A stretch of DNA of 64,000 nt from assembly GCA_021202925.1 (NCBI GenBank), contig JAJQCD010000028.1:1-64000 (forward strand), read 5' to 3'. This DNA is from Clostridiales bacterium (lineage in GTDB: Bacteria > Bacillota > Clostridia > Lachnospirales > Lachnospiraceae). This document shows, one piece after another, positions 53,829 to 63,073 of this stretch. The notes under the pieces were generated by a model. It did no database searches, was not told where the DNA came from, and was given only the letters and a program-made list of their open reading frames with translations. The position numbers and the translations under genes were made by a program. Numbering within the stretch: the first letter of the stretch is position 1; each line of letters opens with the position of its first letter.

Positions 53829-54839
53829 ATGGCATTTGAACACAGATCGGTTTTGCTGCATGAGACGATTGACAGTCTGCGGATTCGAGCGGACGGAATT
53901 TATGTGGATGGCACCCTGGGTGGTGGCGGACATGCCATGGAGTTGTGTCGTCGTCTGGGAGAGGGTGGACGCCTGATCGGAATTGACCAGGATGCGGACG
54001 CGATCCGGGCAGCATCCGAGCGGTTATCTCCGTTTGAGAGCAAGGTCACGATTGTCCGGGATAATTACGAGAATATCGCAGAGATTCTGAAAGACCTTCA
54101 CCTGGAAAAGGTAGATGGGATTTATCTGGACCTGGGCGTTTCTTCCTGGCAGTTGGATACGGCGGAACGGGGCTTTACCTATCGGGAAGAGAATGCGCCG
54201 CTGGATATGAGGATGGATCAGCGAGGTGCGAAGACGGCTGCTGACATCGTTAACACTTACACGGAGTCGGAACTGTATCGGATTATCCGCGATTACGGGG
54301 AGGATCGGTTCGCAAAGAACATTGCGAAGCATATCGTCAGACGCAGGCAGGAGAAGCCATTTGAGACGACCGGAGAATTGAATGAGGTGATCCGGGCGGC
54401 GATTCCGGCAAAGGTGAGAGCCACGGGTGGACATCCGTCGAAGCGGACATATCAGGCGATTCGGATTGAACTGAATCGGGAGCTGGATGTCCTGAACCGC
54501 TCCATTGATACGATGATCGGTCTGTTGATGCCGGAGGGGCGGCTTAGCATCATTACTTTTCATTCGCTGGAGGATCGGATCGTAAAGACCAGGTTCCGGC
54601 TGAATGAGAATCCGTGTATCTGTCCGCCGGAGTTTCCGGTTTGTATGTGCGGGAGGAAGAGCAAAGGAAGCGTGATCACGCGGAAGCCGATTCTGCCTTC
54701 GGATCAGGAGACGGAAGAGAATCCTCGTGCGAAGAGTGCAAAATTGCGTGTGTTCGAGCGCGGACAAAAGGCGCAGAATGGCGTGCAGGGAATGGAACTC
54801 TGGAAATCGGATGAATCAGGCGAAGGGGACGCCGGATGA
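53829..54839 (+). CDS. rsmH: 16S rRNA (cytosine(1402)-N(4))-methyltransferase
   Basis: A 336-residue RsmH (MraW), which methylates C1402 of 16S rRNA. It has [15 protein letters not shown] at the N-terminus, the AdoMet site [37 protein letters not shown] and the C-terminal [19 protein letters not shown]. The start ATG 53829 follows mraZ directly; an in-frame upstream ATG lies inside mraZ and is ignored. It overlaps no gene and the next start is at 54862. Confidence 0.94.
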   Translation: MAFEHRSVLLHETIDSLRIRADGIYVDGTLGGGGHAMELCRRLGEGGRLIGIDQDADAIRAASERLSPFESKVTIVRDNYENIAEILKDLHLEKVDGIYLDLGVSSWQLDTAERGFTYREENAPLDMRMDQRGAKTAADIVNTYTESELYRIIRDYGEDRFAKNIAKHIVRRRQEKPFETTGELNEVIRAAIPAKVRATGGHPSKRTYQAIRIELNRELDVLNRSIDTMIGLLMPEGRLSIITFHSLEDRIVKTRFRLNENPCICPPEFPVCMCGRKSKGSVITRKPILPSDQETEENPRAKSAKLRVFERGQKAQNGVQGMELWKSDESGEGDAG

Positions 54840-54861
54840 GCAGAAAAGGGAGGAATCAGGT

Positions 54862-55344
54862 ATGGCTGCAAGACAGAAAAGACCCGTACAGAGCGAATAT
54901 GTGTATGGAAATACGGTTCGGGAGATGGAGCCGTCTGTCCGGACACCGAGGGAAGAACGTCGCGAGTACCAGAGACAGCAGAGAGTCAGTCGTGCGGTGC
55001 GCAGGAACCAGGAGAAAGCGCTTCAGATCGATCTGCCTTATGTGCTTTTGCTGACAGCAGCCGCGCTCTGTGCTTTGTATATCTGTATCGGTTATCTCCA
55101 GGTTCAGTCTACCATTACCTCGCGAATCTATCACATTGAACAGCTGGAGCAGGAACTGGAGCAGTTAAAGCAGGAGAACGACACGCTTCAGACCAGGATC
55201 AACACGAACATTGATCTGGACTACATATACAAGGTAGCGACGGAGGAGTTGGGTATGGTTTATGCGAATAAGAATCAGGTTCTTATATATGATAAGACAG
55301 AAAGCGAGTATGTAAGACAGTATGAAGACATCCCAGGACAATAA
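54862..55344 (+). CDS. ftsL: Cell division protein FtsL
   Basis: A 160-residue bitopic membrane protein, identified by position and architecture. A charged cytoplasmic N-terminus (about 65 residues) precedes one membrane helix (PYVLLLTAAALCALYICIGY) and then a leucine-zipper coiled coil (IEQLEQELEQLKQENDTLQ). The ending around TEELGMVYANKNQVL is typical of FtsL/DivIC. The start ATG 54862 has GGGAGGAATCAGGT before it; in-frame ATG 54811 is also possible. FtsL recruits divisome partners at the septum. Its end overlaps the next gene by 23 nt. Confidence 0.78.
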   Translation: MAARQKRPVQSEYVYGNTVREMEPSVRTPREERREYQRQQRVSRAVRRNQEKALQIDLPYVLLLTAAALCALYICIGYLQVQSTITSRIYHIEQLEQELEQLKQENDTLQTRINTNIDLDYIYKVATEELGMVYANKNQVLIYDKTESEYVRQYEDIPGQ

Positions 55345-57559
55345 TGCCGGGGTTCCGGAGCCGTCGGGACGGAACCCGAAAAAAAAGCGGATTTTTAAAT
55401 CTTATATGCAGGAAAAGCTGGCTATCACAGTTATTGTGATTACGCTGGCTTTGTTTGTATTGATCTATGTACTCTATCGGATTATCGATACGAAGCAGGA
55501 CAGTTACAATCAAATCGTTCTCTCCCAGCAGGAGTATGACAGCCGGGTGATTGCCTATCGGCGCGGTGATATTGTGGATCGTAACGGCACCTATCTGGCG
55601 ACGACGGAGAAGGTATACAATCTGATTCTGGATCCCAGGCAGATCATGTCGGACGAAGAGGATTATCTGAATGCGTCGGTAACTGCGCTGGTGACCGTAT
55701 TCGGGTATGATGAGACGGAGATCCGGACGCTGATCACAGAGAATCCAAACCGTTCTTATGTGCGTTATGAGCGTCAGATGTCCTATGATCAGAAAGAAGC
55801 GTTTGAGACGTACGAGTCTGAGACCAATCGTTCGTTTTCCGCGGCGGATTCTCATGAACGGGTGAAGGGAGTCTGGTTTGAGGATGAGTATCGGAGAGTC
55901 TATCCCTACGATTCTCTGGCCTGTAATGTGATCGGTTTTTCGGGCAGCGACAGCGGCATGGGAACCGGAGGAATCGAGCAGTCATACAACGATTATTTAA
56001 GCGGCACGAACGGCCGCGAGTACGGTTATCTGAATGACGACTCCAATCTGGAACGCGTGATCAAATCTGCTGTGAACGGAAATACGGTAGTGTCTACCAT
56101 TGATCTGAATATTCAGAATGCAGTAGAAAACCGGATCCAGCAGTGGGTGAATGAGACGAATTCCAAGCAGATTGGCGTAGTCGTCATGGACCCGGACAAC
56201 GGAGAGGTCCTCGCGATGGCGAGTAAGAGTACCTTTAACCTGAATCAGCCAAGAGACTTGCAGGGGCTGTATACGGATGAGGAGATCCGGCAGCTTGGAC
56301 GGACCGAGGCGGTGGCCGATTACAAGAGAAAGAACCGGGAGCAGGGGCTGACCATTACGGAGGATCAGGTGTCGGAATATTATACGGACACAGAGATCGA
56401 CTCGCTGGGGCAGCAGGTGGCCTGGAATCAGATCTGGCGCAATTACTGTGTCAGTGATACCTATGAGCCTGGTTCTCCGTCTAAAATCTTTACGGTGGCG
56501 GCAGCGCTGGAGGAGGGCATTATCTCCACGGAAGATACCTTTTTCTGTGATGGCTTTCAGCAGGTGGGTGACTATACGATCAAGTGTACCGCGTATTCCA
56601 AAGGCGGCCATGGGGTGCTGACGCTGGCCGAGTCGTTGATGCAGTCCTGTAACGATGCAATGATGCAGATCGCGGCGAAGATTGGCATACAGAAATTTTC
56701 ACGTTATCAGCACATGTTTGGCTTTGGTTCGAAAACCGGCATCGACCTGCCCGGCGAAGCGGATACCAGCTCGCTGGTCTATACGGCGGAAAATATGCAG
56801 GCGGCCGATCTGGCGACAAGTTCCTTTGGTCAGACGTTTAACTGCACGATGATTCAGATGGCTGCGGCATATTGTTCCGTGATTAACGGTGGTTCCTATT
56901 ATGAGCCGCATGTGGTTCGTCAGATTCTGAACGAACAGGGATCTGTGATTAAGAAGGTTGAGCCGAATCTGGTTCGTGAGACAGTATCAGAATCCACCAG
57001 TTCGTTCATTAAAGAAGCGCTTTTCCGGACGGTAGAACAGGGTACCGGTAAAGCAGCGGGCGTGGAAGGCTATCAGATTGCCGGTAAGACCGGAACAGCG
57101 GAGAAGATTCCGCGTGGCAACCGCAAATATGTGGTGTCCTTCTGTGGCTTTGCACCGGCGTATGACCCGGAAGTGCTGGTCTATGTTGTCATCGATGAAC
57201 CGGCGGTGGAGGATCAGGCACACAGTACCTTTGCGAGCGGCGTGTTTTCACAGATTATGTCCGACATCCTTCCTTATTTGAATGTATTTCCGGAGAGTGA
57301 AAGCGAGGAAGAGGCGGAGATTGCCGCTGGTCAGCTTCCGGAGTCGGAGGGCATTTCCGACAGCAGCACGACAGAAGAGGAGGAAACAGTCGCAGAGACA
57401 AAGGTATACGAAACGGAGGAATATGTTGATGAGGGCGCAGCCGACTCCGGTGTGCCGGATGAACTCCCGGATGGTGCGGAAATCATCATAGAGAGTACGG
57501 CAGAGGAACCAGAGACGGAGGCCGAAACTACTGCGGAAGAGACCGAAAACGGAATGTAA
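55322..57559 (+). CDS. Class B penicillin-binding protein (PBP2/FtsI-like transpeptidase)
   Basis: A 745-residue septal-type transpeptidase with one N-terminal membrane helix (KLAITVIVITLALFVLIYVL), a dimerisation domain (RGDIVDRNGTYLATT) and the penicillin-binding domain. The active-site SxxK is Ser385-Pro-Ser-Lys388 in TYEPGSPSKIFTVAA, an unusual SPSK where most family members have STFK. The SxN motif is SCN (LMQSCNDAMM) and KTG is at 589-591 (AGKTGTAEK). The last 100 residues are Glu/Thr-rich and unstructured, beyond the usual length. The gene overlaps ftsL by 23 nt and is followed by a second, related PBP. Confidence 0.88.
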   Translation: MKTSQDNNAGVPEPSGRNPKKKRIFKSYMQEKLAITVIVITLALFVLIYVLYRIIDTKQDSYNQIVLSQQEYDSRVIAYRRGDIVDRNGTYLATTEKVYNLILDPRQIMSDEEDYLNASVTALVTVFGYDETEIRTLITENPNRSYVRYERQMSYDQKEAFETYESETNRSFSAADSHERVKGVWFEDEYRRVYPYDSLACNVIGFSGSDSGMGTGGIEQSYNDYLSGTNGREYGYLNDDSNLERVIKSAVNGNTVVSTIDLNIQNAVENRIQQWVNETNSKQIGVVVMDPDNGEVLAMASKSTFNLNQPRDLQGLYTDEEIRQLGRTEAVADYKRKNREQGLTITEDQVSEYYTDTEIDSLGQQVAWNQIWRNYCVSDTYEPGSPSKIFTVAAALEEGIISTEDTFFCDGFQQVGDYTIKCTAYSKGGHGVLTLAESLMQSCNDAMMQIAAKIGIQKFSRYQHMFGFGSKTGIDLPGEADTSSLVYTAENMQAADLATSSFGQTFNCTMIQMAAAYCSVINGGSYYEPHVVRQILNEQGSVIKKVEPNLVRETVSESTSSFIKEALFRTVEQGTGKAAGVEGYQIAGKTGTAEKIPRGNRKYVVSFCGFAPAYDPEVLVYVVIDEPAVEDQAHSTFASGVFSQIMSDILPYLNVFPESESEEEAEIAAGQLPESEGISDSSTTEEEETVAETKVYETEEYVDEGAADSGVPDELPDGAEIIIESTAEEPETEAETTAEETENGM

Positions 57560-57699
57560 AGGGAAACGGAAGCGAAAGCGGTTCCCGGAGGACAGGTTCC
57601 CGTCCGGAATGACCGGGAGTATTCCGGGAACATTCCGGGAGCATAAACCCGCCAAATCCACATAATCTATAGAGATTTGAATTGCCCGGGAGCGATGCC

Positions 57700-59430
57700 A
57701 TGAGAACAGGCCATCGAAGGAAAACAGCCGTCCTGTGTGCGTTGCTTTGTCTGTGCATGGCGGGACTCATGGGGCGACTGGCGTATCTGATGATCGCACG
57801 TGCGGATTATTACAGCGCGAGGGCGCAGGAGCTGCACCAGAGGGAACGCACAATCAAGGCTGCGCGTGGCCGGATCCTGGACGCAAACGGCGTCGTCATT
57901 GCAGCCAACCGGACAGTCTGCACGATTTCTGTGATTTACAGCCAGGTGACGGATCGGGAGCGTGTGATTCAGGTACTTTCCGAGGAACTGGAAATGGACG
58001 AAGCGGCTGTCCGCAGCCGCGTAGAGAAACGCAGCCTGCGGGAAATTGTCCGTACCAATGTGGACAAGGAGACCGGCGACCGCATTCGGGAATACCGGCT
58101 GGATGGCGTGAAGGTCGATGAGGACTATCGGCGTTATTATCCATACGGAGAGCTTGCTTCGAAGGTATTGGGTTTTACCGGCAGCGACAATCAGGGAATC
58201 ATTGGCCTGGAGGTGCAGTATGATTCGGTCCTGAAGGGGAAAAACGGCACAATTCTGACCATGGCGGACGCCGTTGGCGTGGAAATCGAAAATACATTTG
58301 AGGATCGGATTGAGCCGGAGGCCGGAAACGATCTGTTTGTCAGTCTGGATGTCAATATTCAGAAATATGCCCAGCAGGCAGCGGAAGAGACGATGGAAAG
58401 AAAAGGGGCAAAGAAGGTTTCCATTATCATCATGAATCCGCAGAACGGGGAACTTCTGGCAATGGCAAACGTTCCGGAATTTGATCTGAATGATCCGTTT
58501 ACATTAAATATGGAATTCGCGACGACGCTTACCGCGTCACAGAAGCAGGAACTGCTCAACCAGATGTGGCGGAATCCGGCGATCAATGATACCTACGAAC
58601 CGGGTTCTACGTTCAAGATTGTCACGGCAGCCGCCGCGCTGGAGGCGGGGGTAGTCAGCCTGAATGATACCTTTTCCTGCCCCGGTTACCGGATTGTCGA
58701 GGATCGGAAAATCCGCTGCCACAAGGTGGGCGGACATGGAACGGAGACCTTTCTTCAGGGTGCGATGAATTCCTGCAATCCGGTTTTTATTGATGTGGGG
58801 CAACGGCTGGGCGTGGAACGTTATTGCCGGTATTTTGAACAGTTTGGATTGAAGGGAAAGACCGGGATTGACCTGCCGGGAGAAGCGTCGACGATCATGC
58901 ACCGGACAGAAGATATGGGGCTTGTGGAGCTGGCTACGGTTTCATTTGGGCAGTCCTTCCAGATTACACCGATTCAGCTGATTACGACGGCGGCTTCGAT
59001 TGTAAACGGTGGAAAAAGAGTGACACCGCATTTCGGCGTTACGGTCGCGAGTGCCGATGGGATGAACGTGCGAAAGCTGGATTATCCGCAGGGGGCTTCG
59101 ATTGTTTCGGAGGAAACAAGTGCTTTGATGCGGCAGATCCTGGAACAGGTGGTAGCGGAGGGCAGCGGAAAAAAGGCTGCCCTGGAGGGGTATCGGATTG
59201 GCGGCAAGACGGCTACTTCAGAGAAGCTTCCACGCAGTATGAAGAAATATATTTCATCCTTTATCGGCTTTGCACCTGCTGACAATCCGCAGGTGATCGC
59301 CCTGATTACGATCGATGAACCGCAGGGAATTTACTACGGAGGAACGATTGCCGCGCCGGTGATTGCAGATGTTTTCCGGAACATTCTGCCATATCTGGGG
59401 ATCGAACGAAATCAATTGGATGTTGATTAA
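57700..59430 (+). CDS. Class B penicillin-binding protein (SpoVD/FtsI-like)
   Basis: A 576-residue transpeptidase with an N-terminal membrane anchor (TAVLCALLCLCMAGLMGRLA), the RGRILDANGVVIA domain and the transpeptidase core. Motifs are STFK at 303-306 (YEPGSTFKIVTAAA), SCN in AMNSCNPVFIDV and KTA rather than KTG at 503-505 (GGKTATSEKLPR). The KTAT form resembles clostridial SpoVD, the sporulation cortex transpeptidase. No PASTA domain is present, unlike Bacillus SpoVD. The start ATG 57700 is seven bases after GGGAG; an in-frame TTG at 57682 is less likely. It and the preceding PBP are related paralogues in tandem. Confidence 0.87.
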   Translation: MRTGHRRKTAVLCALLCLCMAGLMGRLAYLMIARADYYSARAQELHQRERTIKAARGRILDANGVVIAANRTVCTISVIYSQVTDRERVIQVLSEELEMDEAAVRSRVEKRSLREIVRTNVDKETGDRIREYRLDGVKVDEDYRRYYPYGELASKVLGFTGSDNQGIIGLEVQYDSVLKGKNGTILTMADAVGVEIENTFEDRIEPEAGNDLFVSLDVNIQKYAQQAAEETMERKGAKKVSIIIMNPQNGELLAMANVPEFDLNDPFTLNMEFATTLTASQKQELLNQMWRNPAINDTYEPGSTFKIVTAAAALEAGVVSLNDTFSCPGYRIVEDRKIRCHKVGGHGTETFLQGAMNSCNPVFIDVGQRLGVERYCRYFEQFGLKGKTGIDLPGEASTIMHRTEDMGLVELATVSFGQSFQITPIQLITTAASIVNGGKRVTPHFGVTVASADGMNVRKLDYPQGASIVSEETSALMRQILEQVVAEGSGKKAALEGYRIGGKTATSEKLPRSMKKYISSFIGFAPADNPQVIALITIDEPQGIYYGGTIAAPVIADVFRNILPYLGIERNQLDVD

Positions 59431-59496
59431 TAACCGAAAAAGACGTATACTAACGAATGTGTCAGCAGCAAGTACATATCAGATTGGAGTTATAGT

Positions 59497-60462
59497 ATGA
59501 TTAACGAAACAATCCTGGCGGTTATTATCGCATTTGCGATCAGCGCGATCCTCTGTCCGATCGTGATTCCCTTTCTGCACAGGCTGAAATTCGGACAGCA
59601 GGTTCGGGATGATGGCCCGCAGACGCACCTGAAAAAGCAGGGAACGCCGACGATGGGCGGACTTGTGATTCTGACCAGTATTGTCATTACTTCCCTGTTT
59701 TATATCCGGGAGTATCCGCGGATCATTCCGGTTCTTTTTGTGACGGTGGGATTTGGTATTATCGGTTTTCTGGATGATTACATCAAGATCGTGATGAAAC
59801 GATCCGAAGGTCTGAATCCGCTGCAGAAGCTGGTGGGACAATTTGTTATTACCGGTATTTTTGTGTATTATCTGTACCGGTCAGGAGTGGGTACGGAGAT
59901 TCTGGTCCCGTTTACCGGTGGATGGAAGGACGGATATTTTCTGGATCTGGGGATTCTGTTTATACCGTTTGTGTTTTTTGTGGTGCTTGGCACGGACAAC
60001 GGGGTGAATTTCACGGATGGTCTGGATGGCCTGTGTACAAGCGTGACGATTCTTGTCGCGACGTTTCTGACAATTGTGGCGTTGGGAGAAGACAGCGGCA
60101 TCAGCCCGATTACGGGAGCCGTAGTCGGAAGTCTGCTGGGATTTCTGTTGTTTAATGTATATCCGGCGCGTGTGTTTATGGGAGACACCGGCTCACTGGC
60201 ATTGGGCGGTTTTGTGGCATCCAGCGCATTTATGATGAGGATGCCGCTTTTTATCCCGTTAGTTGGATTGATTTATCTGGTGGAAGTTCTGTCCGTGATC
60301 ATGCAGGTATCTTACTTCAAGGCAACCCACGGAAAACGGATATTTAAGATGGCGCCGATCCACCATCATTTTGAGCTTTGTGGGTGGTCGGAGACCCGGG
60401 TGGTGGCAGTGTTTTCCATTGCGACGGCGATCCTGTGCCTGGTAGCCTATCTTGGGTTGTAA
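59497..60462 (+). CDS. mraY: Phospho-N-acetylmuramoyl-pentapeptide-transferase
   Basis: A 321-residue MraY with ten membrane helices that makes lipid I. Conserved features are THLKKQGTPTMGGLVIL, GFLDDYIKI, the DD-type NFTDGLDGLCT and the C-terminal APIHHHFELCGWSETRVV. The start ATG 59497 follows TTGGAGTTATAGT. It is followed by murD, 38 nt downstream. Confidence 0.96.
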   Translation: MINETILAVIIAFAISAILCPIVIPFLHRLKFGQQVRDDGPQTHLKKQGTPTMGGLVILTSIVITSLFYIREYPRIIPVLFVTVGFGIIGFLDDYIKIVMKRSEGLNPLQKLVGQFVITGIFVYYLYRSGVGTEILVPFTGGWKDGYFLDLGILFIPFVFFVVLGTDNGVNFTDGLDGLCTSVTILVATFLTIVALGEDSGISPITGAVVGSLLGFLLFNVYPARVFMGDTGSLALGGFVASSAFMMRMPLFIPLVGLIYLVEVLSVIMQVSYFKATHGKRIFKMAPIHHHFELCGWSETRVVAVFSIATAILCLVAYLGL

Positions 60463-60500
60463 AACAGAGCGGATGGTTTGAACAGACGAGGAGGAGAAAC

Positions 60501-61856
60501 ATGAGCAATCAGAAGGTATTGGTAGCAGGTTCCGGCAAGAGCGGCATCGCGGCTGCGAAGCTGCTTCTCGAGATGGGAGGCGAGGTTATTCTCTATGATG
60601 GGAATGAGAAGCTGGATCCGGAAAAACTGAGTGATAAATTCGAAGGGGACGCGAAGCCGGTCATCGTGCTGGGAGAATTGTCGCGGACCGATCTGGTTGG
60701 AGTCGAGATGTGCGTGATCAGTCCGGGTATTCCACTCGATGCACCGTTTGTGGCGATACTCGATGAGGCGAAGATTCCGATCTGGAGCGAGATCCAGCTG
60801 GCTTATCAGGTGACGAAGGGGAAGCTCGTCGCGATTACGGGGACCAATGGCAAGACGACAACAACGGCCCTGACCGGTGCAATTATGAAGACCCATTTTG
60901 AAGAGGTTTTCGTGGTGGGTAACATCGGAACGCCATATACGGAGAAGGCGCTGGAGACGACGGATGAGTCAGTGACTGTCGCGGAAGTGTCGAGCTTTCA
61001 GCTGGAGACGATTATGGATTTCCGGCCGAATGTCAGCGCGATTCTGAATATTACACCGGATCATCTGAACCGGCATGGGACGATGGAGAATTATATCGAG
61101 ATCAAGGAACGGGTCGCGTATAATCAGACAGAAGAGGACTGTATTGTCCTGAATTATGACGATGCGGTTCTCCGGGAATTTGGCGAGAAAGAAGATTTGA
61201 AGCCGAAGGTATTTTTCTTCAGCAGCAGACAGACGCTGAAGGAGGGAATGTATCTGGATGGGGATGACATCGTGTTCGCGCATGACGGCAAGAAAGAGAT
61301 TGTCGTGAATGTTCATGAGCTGCAGATTCTGGGTCGTCATAATTATGAGAATGTGATGGCAGCGGTGGCGATCGCGATCCGTATGGGCGTTCCGATGGAT
61401 GGGATCCGCCGTGCAGTGAAAGAGTTCCAGGCGGTAGAACACCGGATTGAGTTTGTGCTGGAGCGCTCCGGCGTGAAATACTACAATGACTCCAAGGGGA
61501 CGAATCCGGACGCCGCGATTCAGGCCATTCGTGCGATGCCGGGACCGACGATCCTGATTGCGGGGGGTTACGACAAGAACAGCGAATATGACGAATGGAT
61601 CGAAGCGTTTGACGGCAAGGTAAAGCATCTGGTGCTGATTGGTCAGACGCGGGATAAAATCGCGGATTGCGCCAAGAGTCACGGGTTTCAGGAGATTATG
61701 TATGCGGAGGACATGGCGGAGGCAGTGCGTGTCTGTGCGGCCTACGCAAACGCAGGTGACAATGTCCTGCTGTCTCCGGCCTGTGCGAGCTGGGGTATGT
61801 TCGAAAATTATGAACAGCGGGGAGAGATTTTTAAGGAGTGTGTAAGGAATCTGTAG
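60501..61856 (+). CDS. murD: UDP-N-acetylmuramoylalanine-D-glutamate ligase
   Basis: A 451-residue MurD that adds D-Glu to UDP-MurNAc-Ala. Domain 1 has the dinucleotide-like start KVLVAGSGKSGIAAAKLL. The ATP site is AITGTNGKTTTTALTGAI. The C-terminal domain has YYNDSKGTNPDAAIQAI and ILIAGGYDKNSEYDEW. The start ATG 60501 follows GAGGAGGAGAAAC; an upstream in-frame ATG lies in the end of mraY. It ends 15 nt before ftsW. Confidence 0.95.
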   Translation: MSNQKVLVAGSGKSGIAAAKLLLEMGGEVILYDGNEKLDPEKLSDKFEGDAKPVIVLGELSRTDLVGVEMCVISPGIPLDAPFVAILDEAKIPIWSEIQLAYQVTKGKLVAITGTNGKTTTTALTGAIMKTHFEEVFVVGNIGTPYTEKALETTDESVTVAEVSSFQLETIMDFRPNVSAILNITPDHLNRHGTMENYIEIKERVAYNQTEEDCIVLNYDDAVLREFGEKEDLKPKVFFFSSRQTLKEGMYLDGDDIVFAHDGKKEIVVNVHELQILGRHNYENVMAAVAIAIRMGVPMDGIRRAVKEFQAVEHRIEFVLERSGVKYYNDSKGTNPDAAIQAIRAMPGPTILIAGGYDKNSEYDEWIEAFDGKVKHLVLIGQTRDKIADCAKSHGFQEIMYAEDMAEAVRVCAAYANAGDNVLLSPACASWGMFENYEQRGEIFKECVRNL

Positions 61857-61871
61857 GAACAGGAGGTTCTG

Positions 61872-63002
61872 ATGGCAAAGAACAAACCAAAGCGATTTTA
61901 TGATTACAGCTTGCTGTTTTCGGTGATCTTCCTGACGGCGTTCGGCCTGGTGATGATTTACAGCGCAAGCTCTTACTCGGCTCAGGTGAAGTATGGGAAT
62001 TCGCTGTATTTTATGATGCGTCAGCTCCGGATTGCAGCGGTTGGCCTGATTCTGGCTGTTGTGATTTCAAAACTGGACTATCACTGGTACGCGAAATTCG
62101 CGGGTCTGGCCTATTTCCTTTCCTATATTCTGATGATTGCCGTTACATTGTTTGGGCGTAAGGTCAATGGAAAGAGACGCTGGCTGGGCATCGGCGGCGC
62201 GAGTTTTCAGCCGACTGAGTTTGTTAAGATTGCGCTGATCGTGATGCTTGCCGTGATGATCACCAGTATGGGCAATAAGATCAGTACGTGGAAGGGGATC
62301 GGACGGGTATTTCTGGTCACGCTTCCGATCGCGGGTATTGTGGCGGCGAATAACCTGAGTTCAGGCATCATTATCTGCGGCCTGGCTTTTGTGATGGTAT
62401 TTGTGGCAAGCAAAAAGAGCCTTCCTTTTTACGCGTGCGGCGCGGCCGGTCTGGCGGCGATATTTCTGGCGGAGCCGGTAGCCGCTATCATTGACAATCT
62501 GCATCTGCTGAAGGATTATCAGATGGCGCGCATTCATGTGTGGCTGGATCCGGAGGCATATGCGCTGGACGGTGGCTACCAGGTGCTGCAGGGACTCTAT
62601 GCGATTGGTTCGGGCGGCCTGTTTGGCAAGGGGCTGGGAGAGAGTATACAGAAGATGGGATTTGTGCCGGAGGCGCAGAATGACATGATCTTTTCCATTA
62701 TCTGCGAGGAACTGGGCCTGTTCGGGGCCGTGTCGGTGATTCTGATCTTCCTGTTTATGATTTACCGGTTTATGCTGATCGCCGGCAATGCGCCAGACAT
62801 GTTTGGTGCGATGATCGTGGTGGGCGTGATGGCGCACATCGCGATTCAGGTGGTATTGAATATTGCCGTCGTCACGAATACCATTCCGAATACCGGCATT
62901 ACGCTTCCGTTCATCAGCTATGGGGGAACATCGGTTTTGTTTCTGATGGTAGAGATGGGAATGGTCCTGAGTGTTTCAAACCAGATCCGAATGGAAAAAT
63001 AG
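61872..63002 (+). CDS. ftsW: SEDS-family peptidoglycan glycosyltransferase FtsW (or SpoVE)
   Basis: A 376-residue SEDS polymerase with about ten membrane helices; it works with a class B PBP such as those encoded just upstream. Conserved features are FGLVMIYSASSYSA, GVNGKRRWLGIGG-like GRKVNGKRRWLGIG, FQPTEFVKIALI and the signature GVSLPFISYGGTS-type NTGITLPFISYGGTSVLF. Sporulation SpoVE is equally possible given the SpoVD-like neighbour. The start ATG 61872 follows AGGAGGTTCTG. Confidence 0.9.
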   Translation: MAKNKPKRFYDYSLLFSVIFLTAFGLVMIYSASSYSAQVKYGNSLYFMMRQLRIAAVGLILAVVISKLDYHWYAKFAGLAYFLSYILMIAVTLFGRKVNGKRRWLGIGGASFQPTEFVKIALIVMLAVMITSMGNKISTWKGIGRVFLVTLPIAGIVAANNLSSGIIICGLAFVMVFVASKKSLPFYACGAAGLAAIFLAEPVAAIIDNLHLLKDYQMARIHVWLDPEAYALDGGYQVLQGLYAIGSGGLFGKGLGESIQKMGFVPEAQNDMIFSIICEELGLFGAVSVILIFLFMIYRFMLIAGNAPDMFGAMIVVGVMAHIAIQVVLNIAVVTNTIPNTGITLPFISYGGTSVLFLMVEMGMVLSVSNQIRMEK

Positions 63003-63073
63003 CAGCAGTCACATTTTGTGAGGAAGGTTCATAAGATAGGGATATACATGAATGATTGTCGGGAGGGCAGGAC

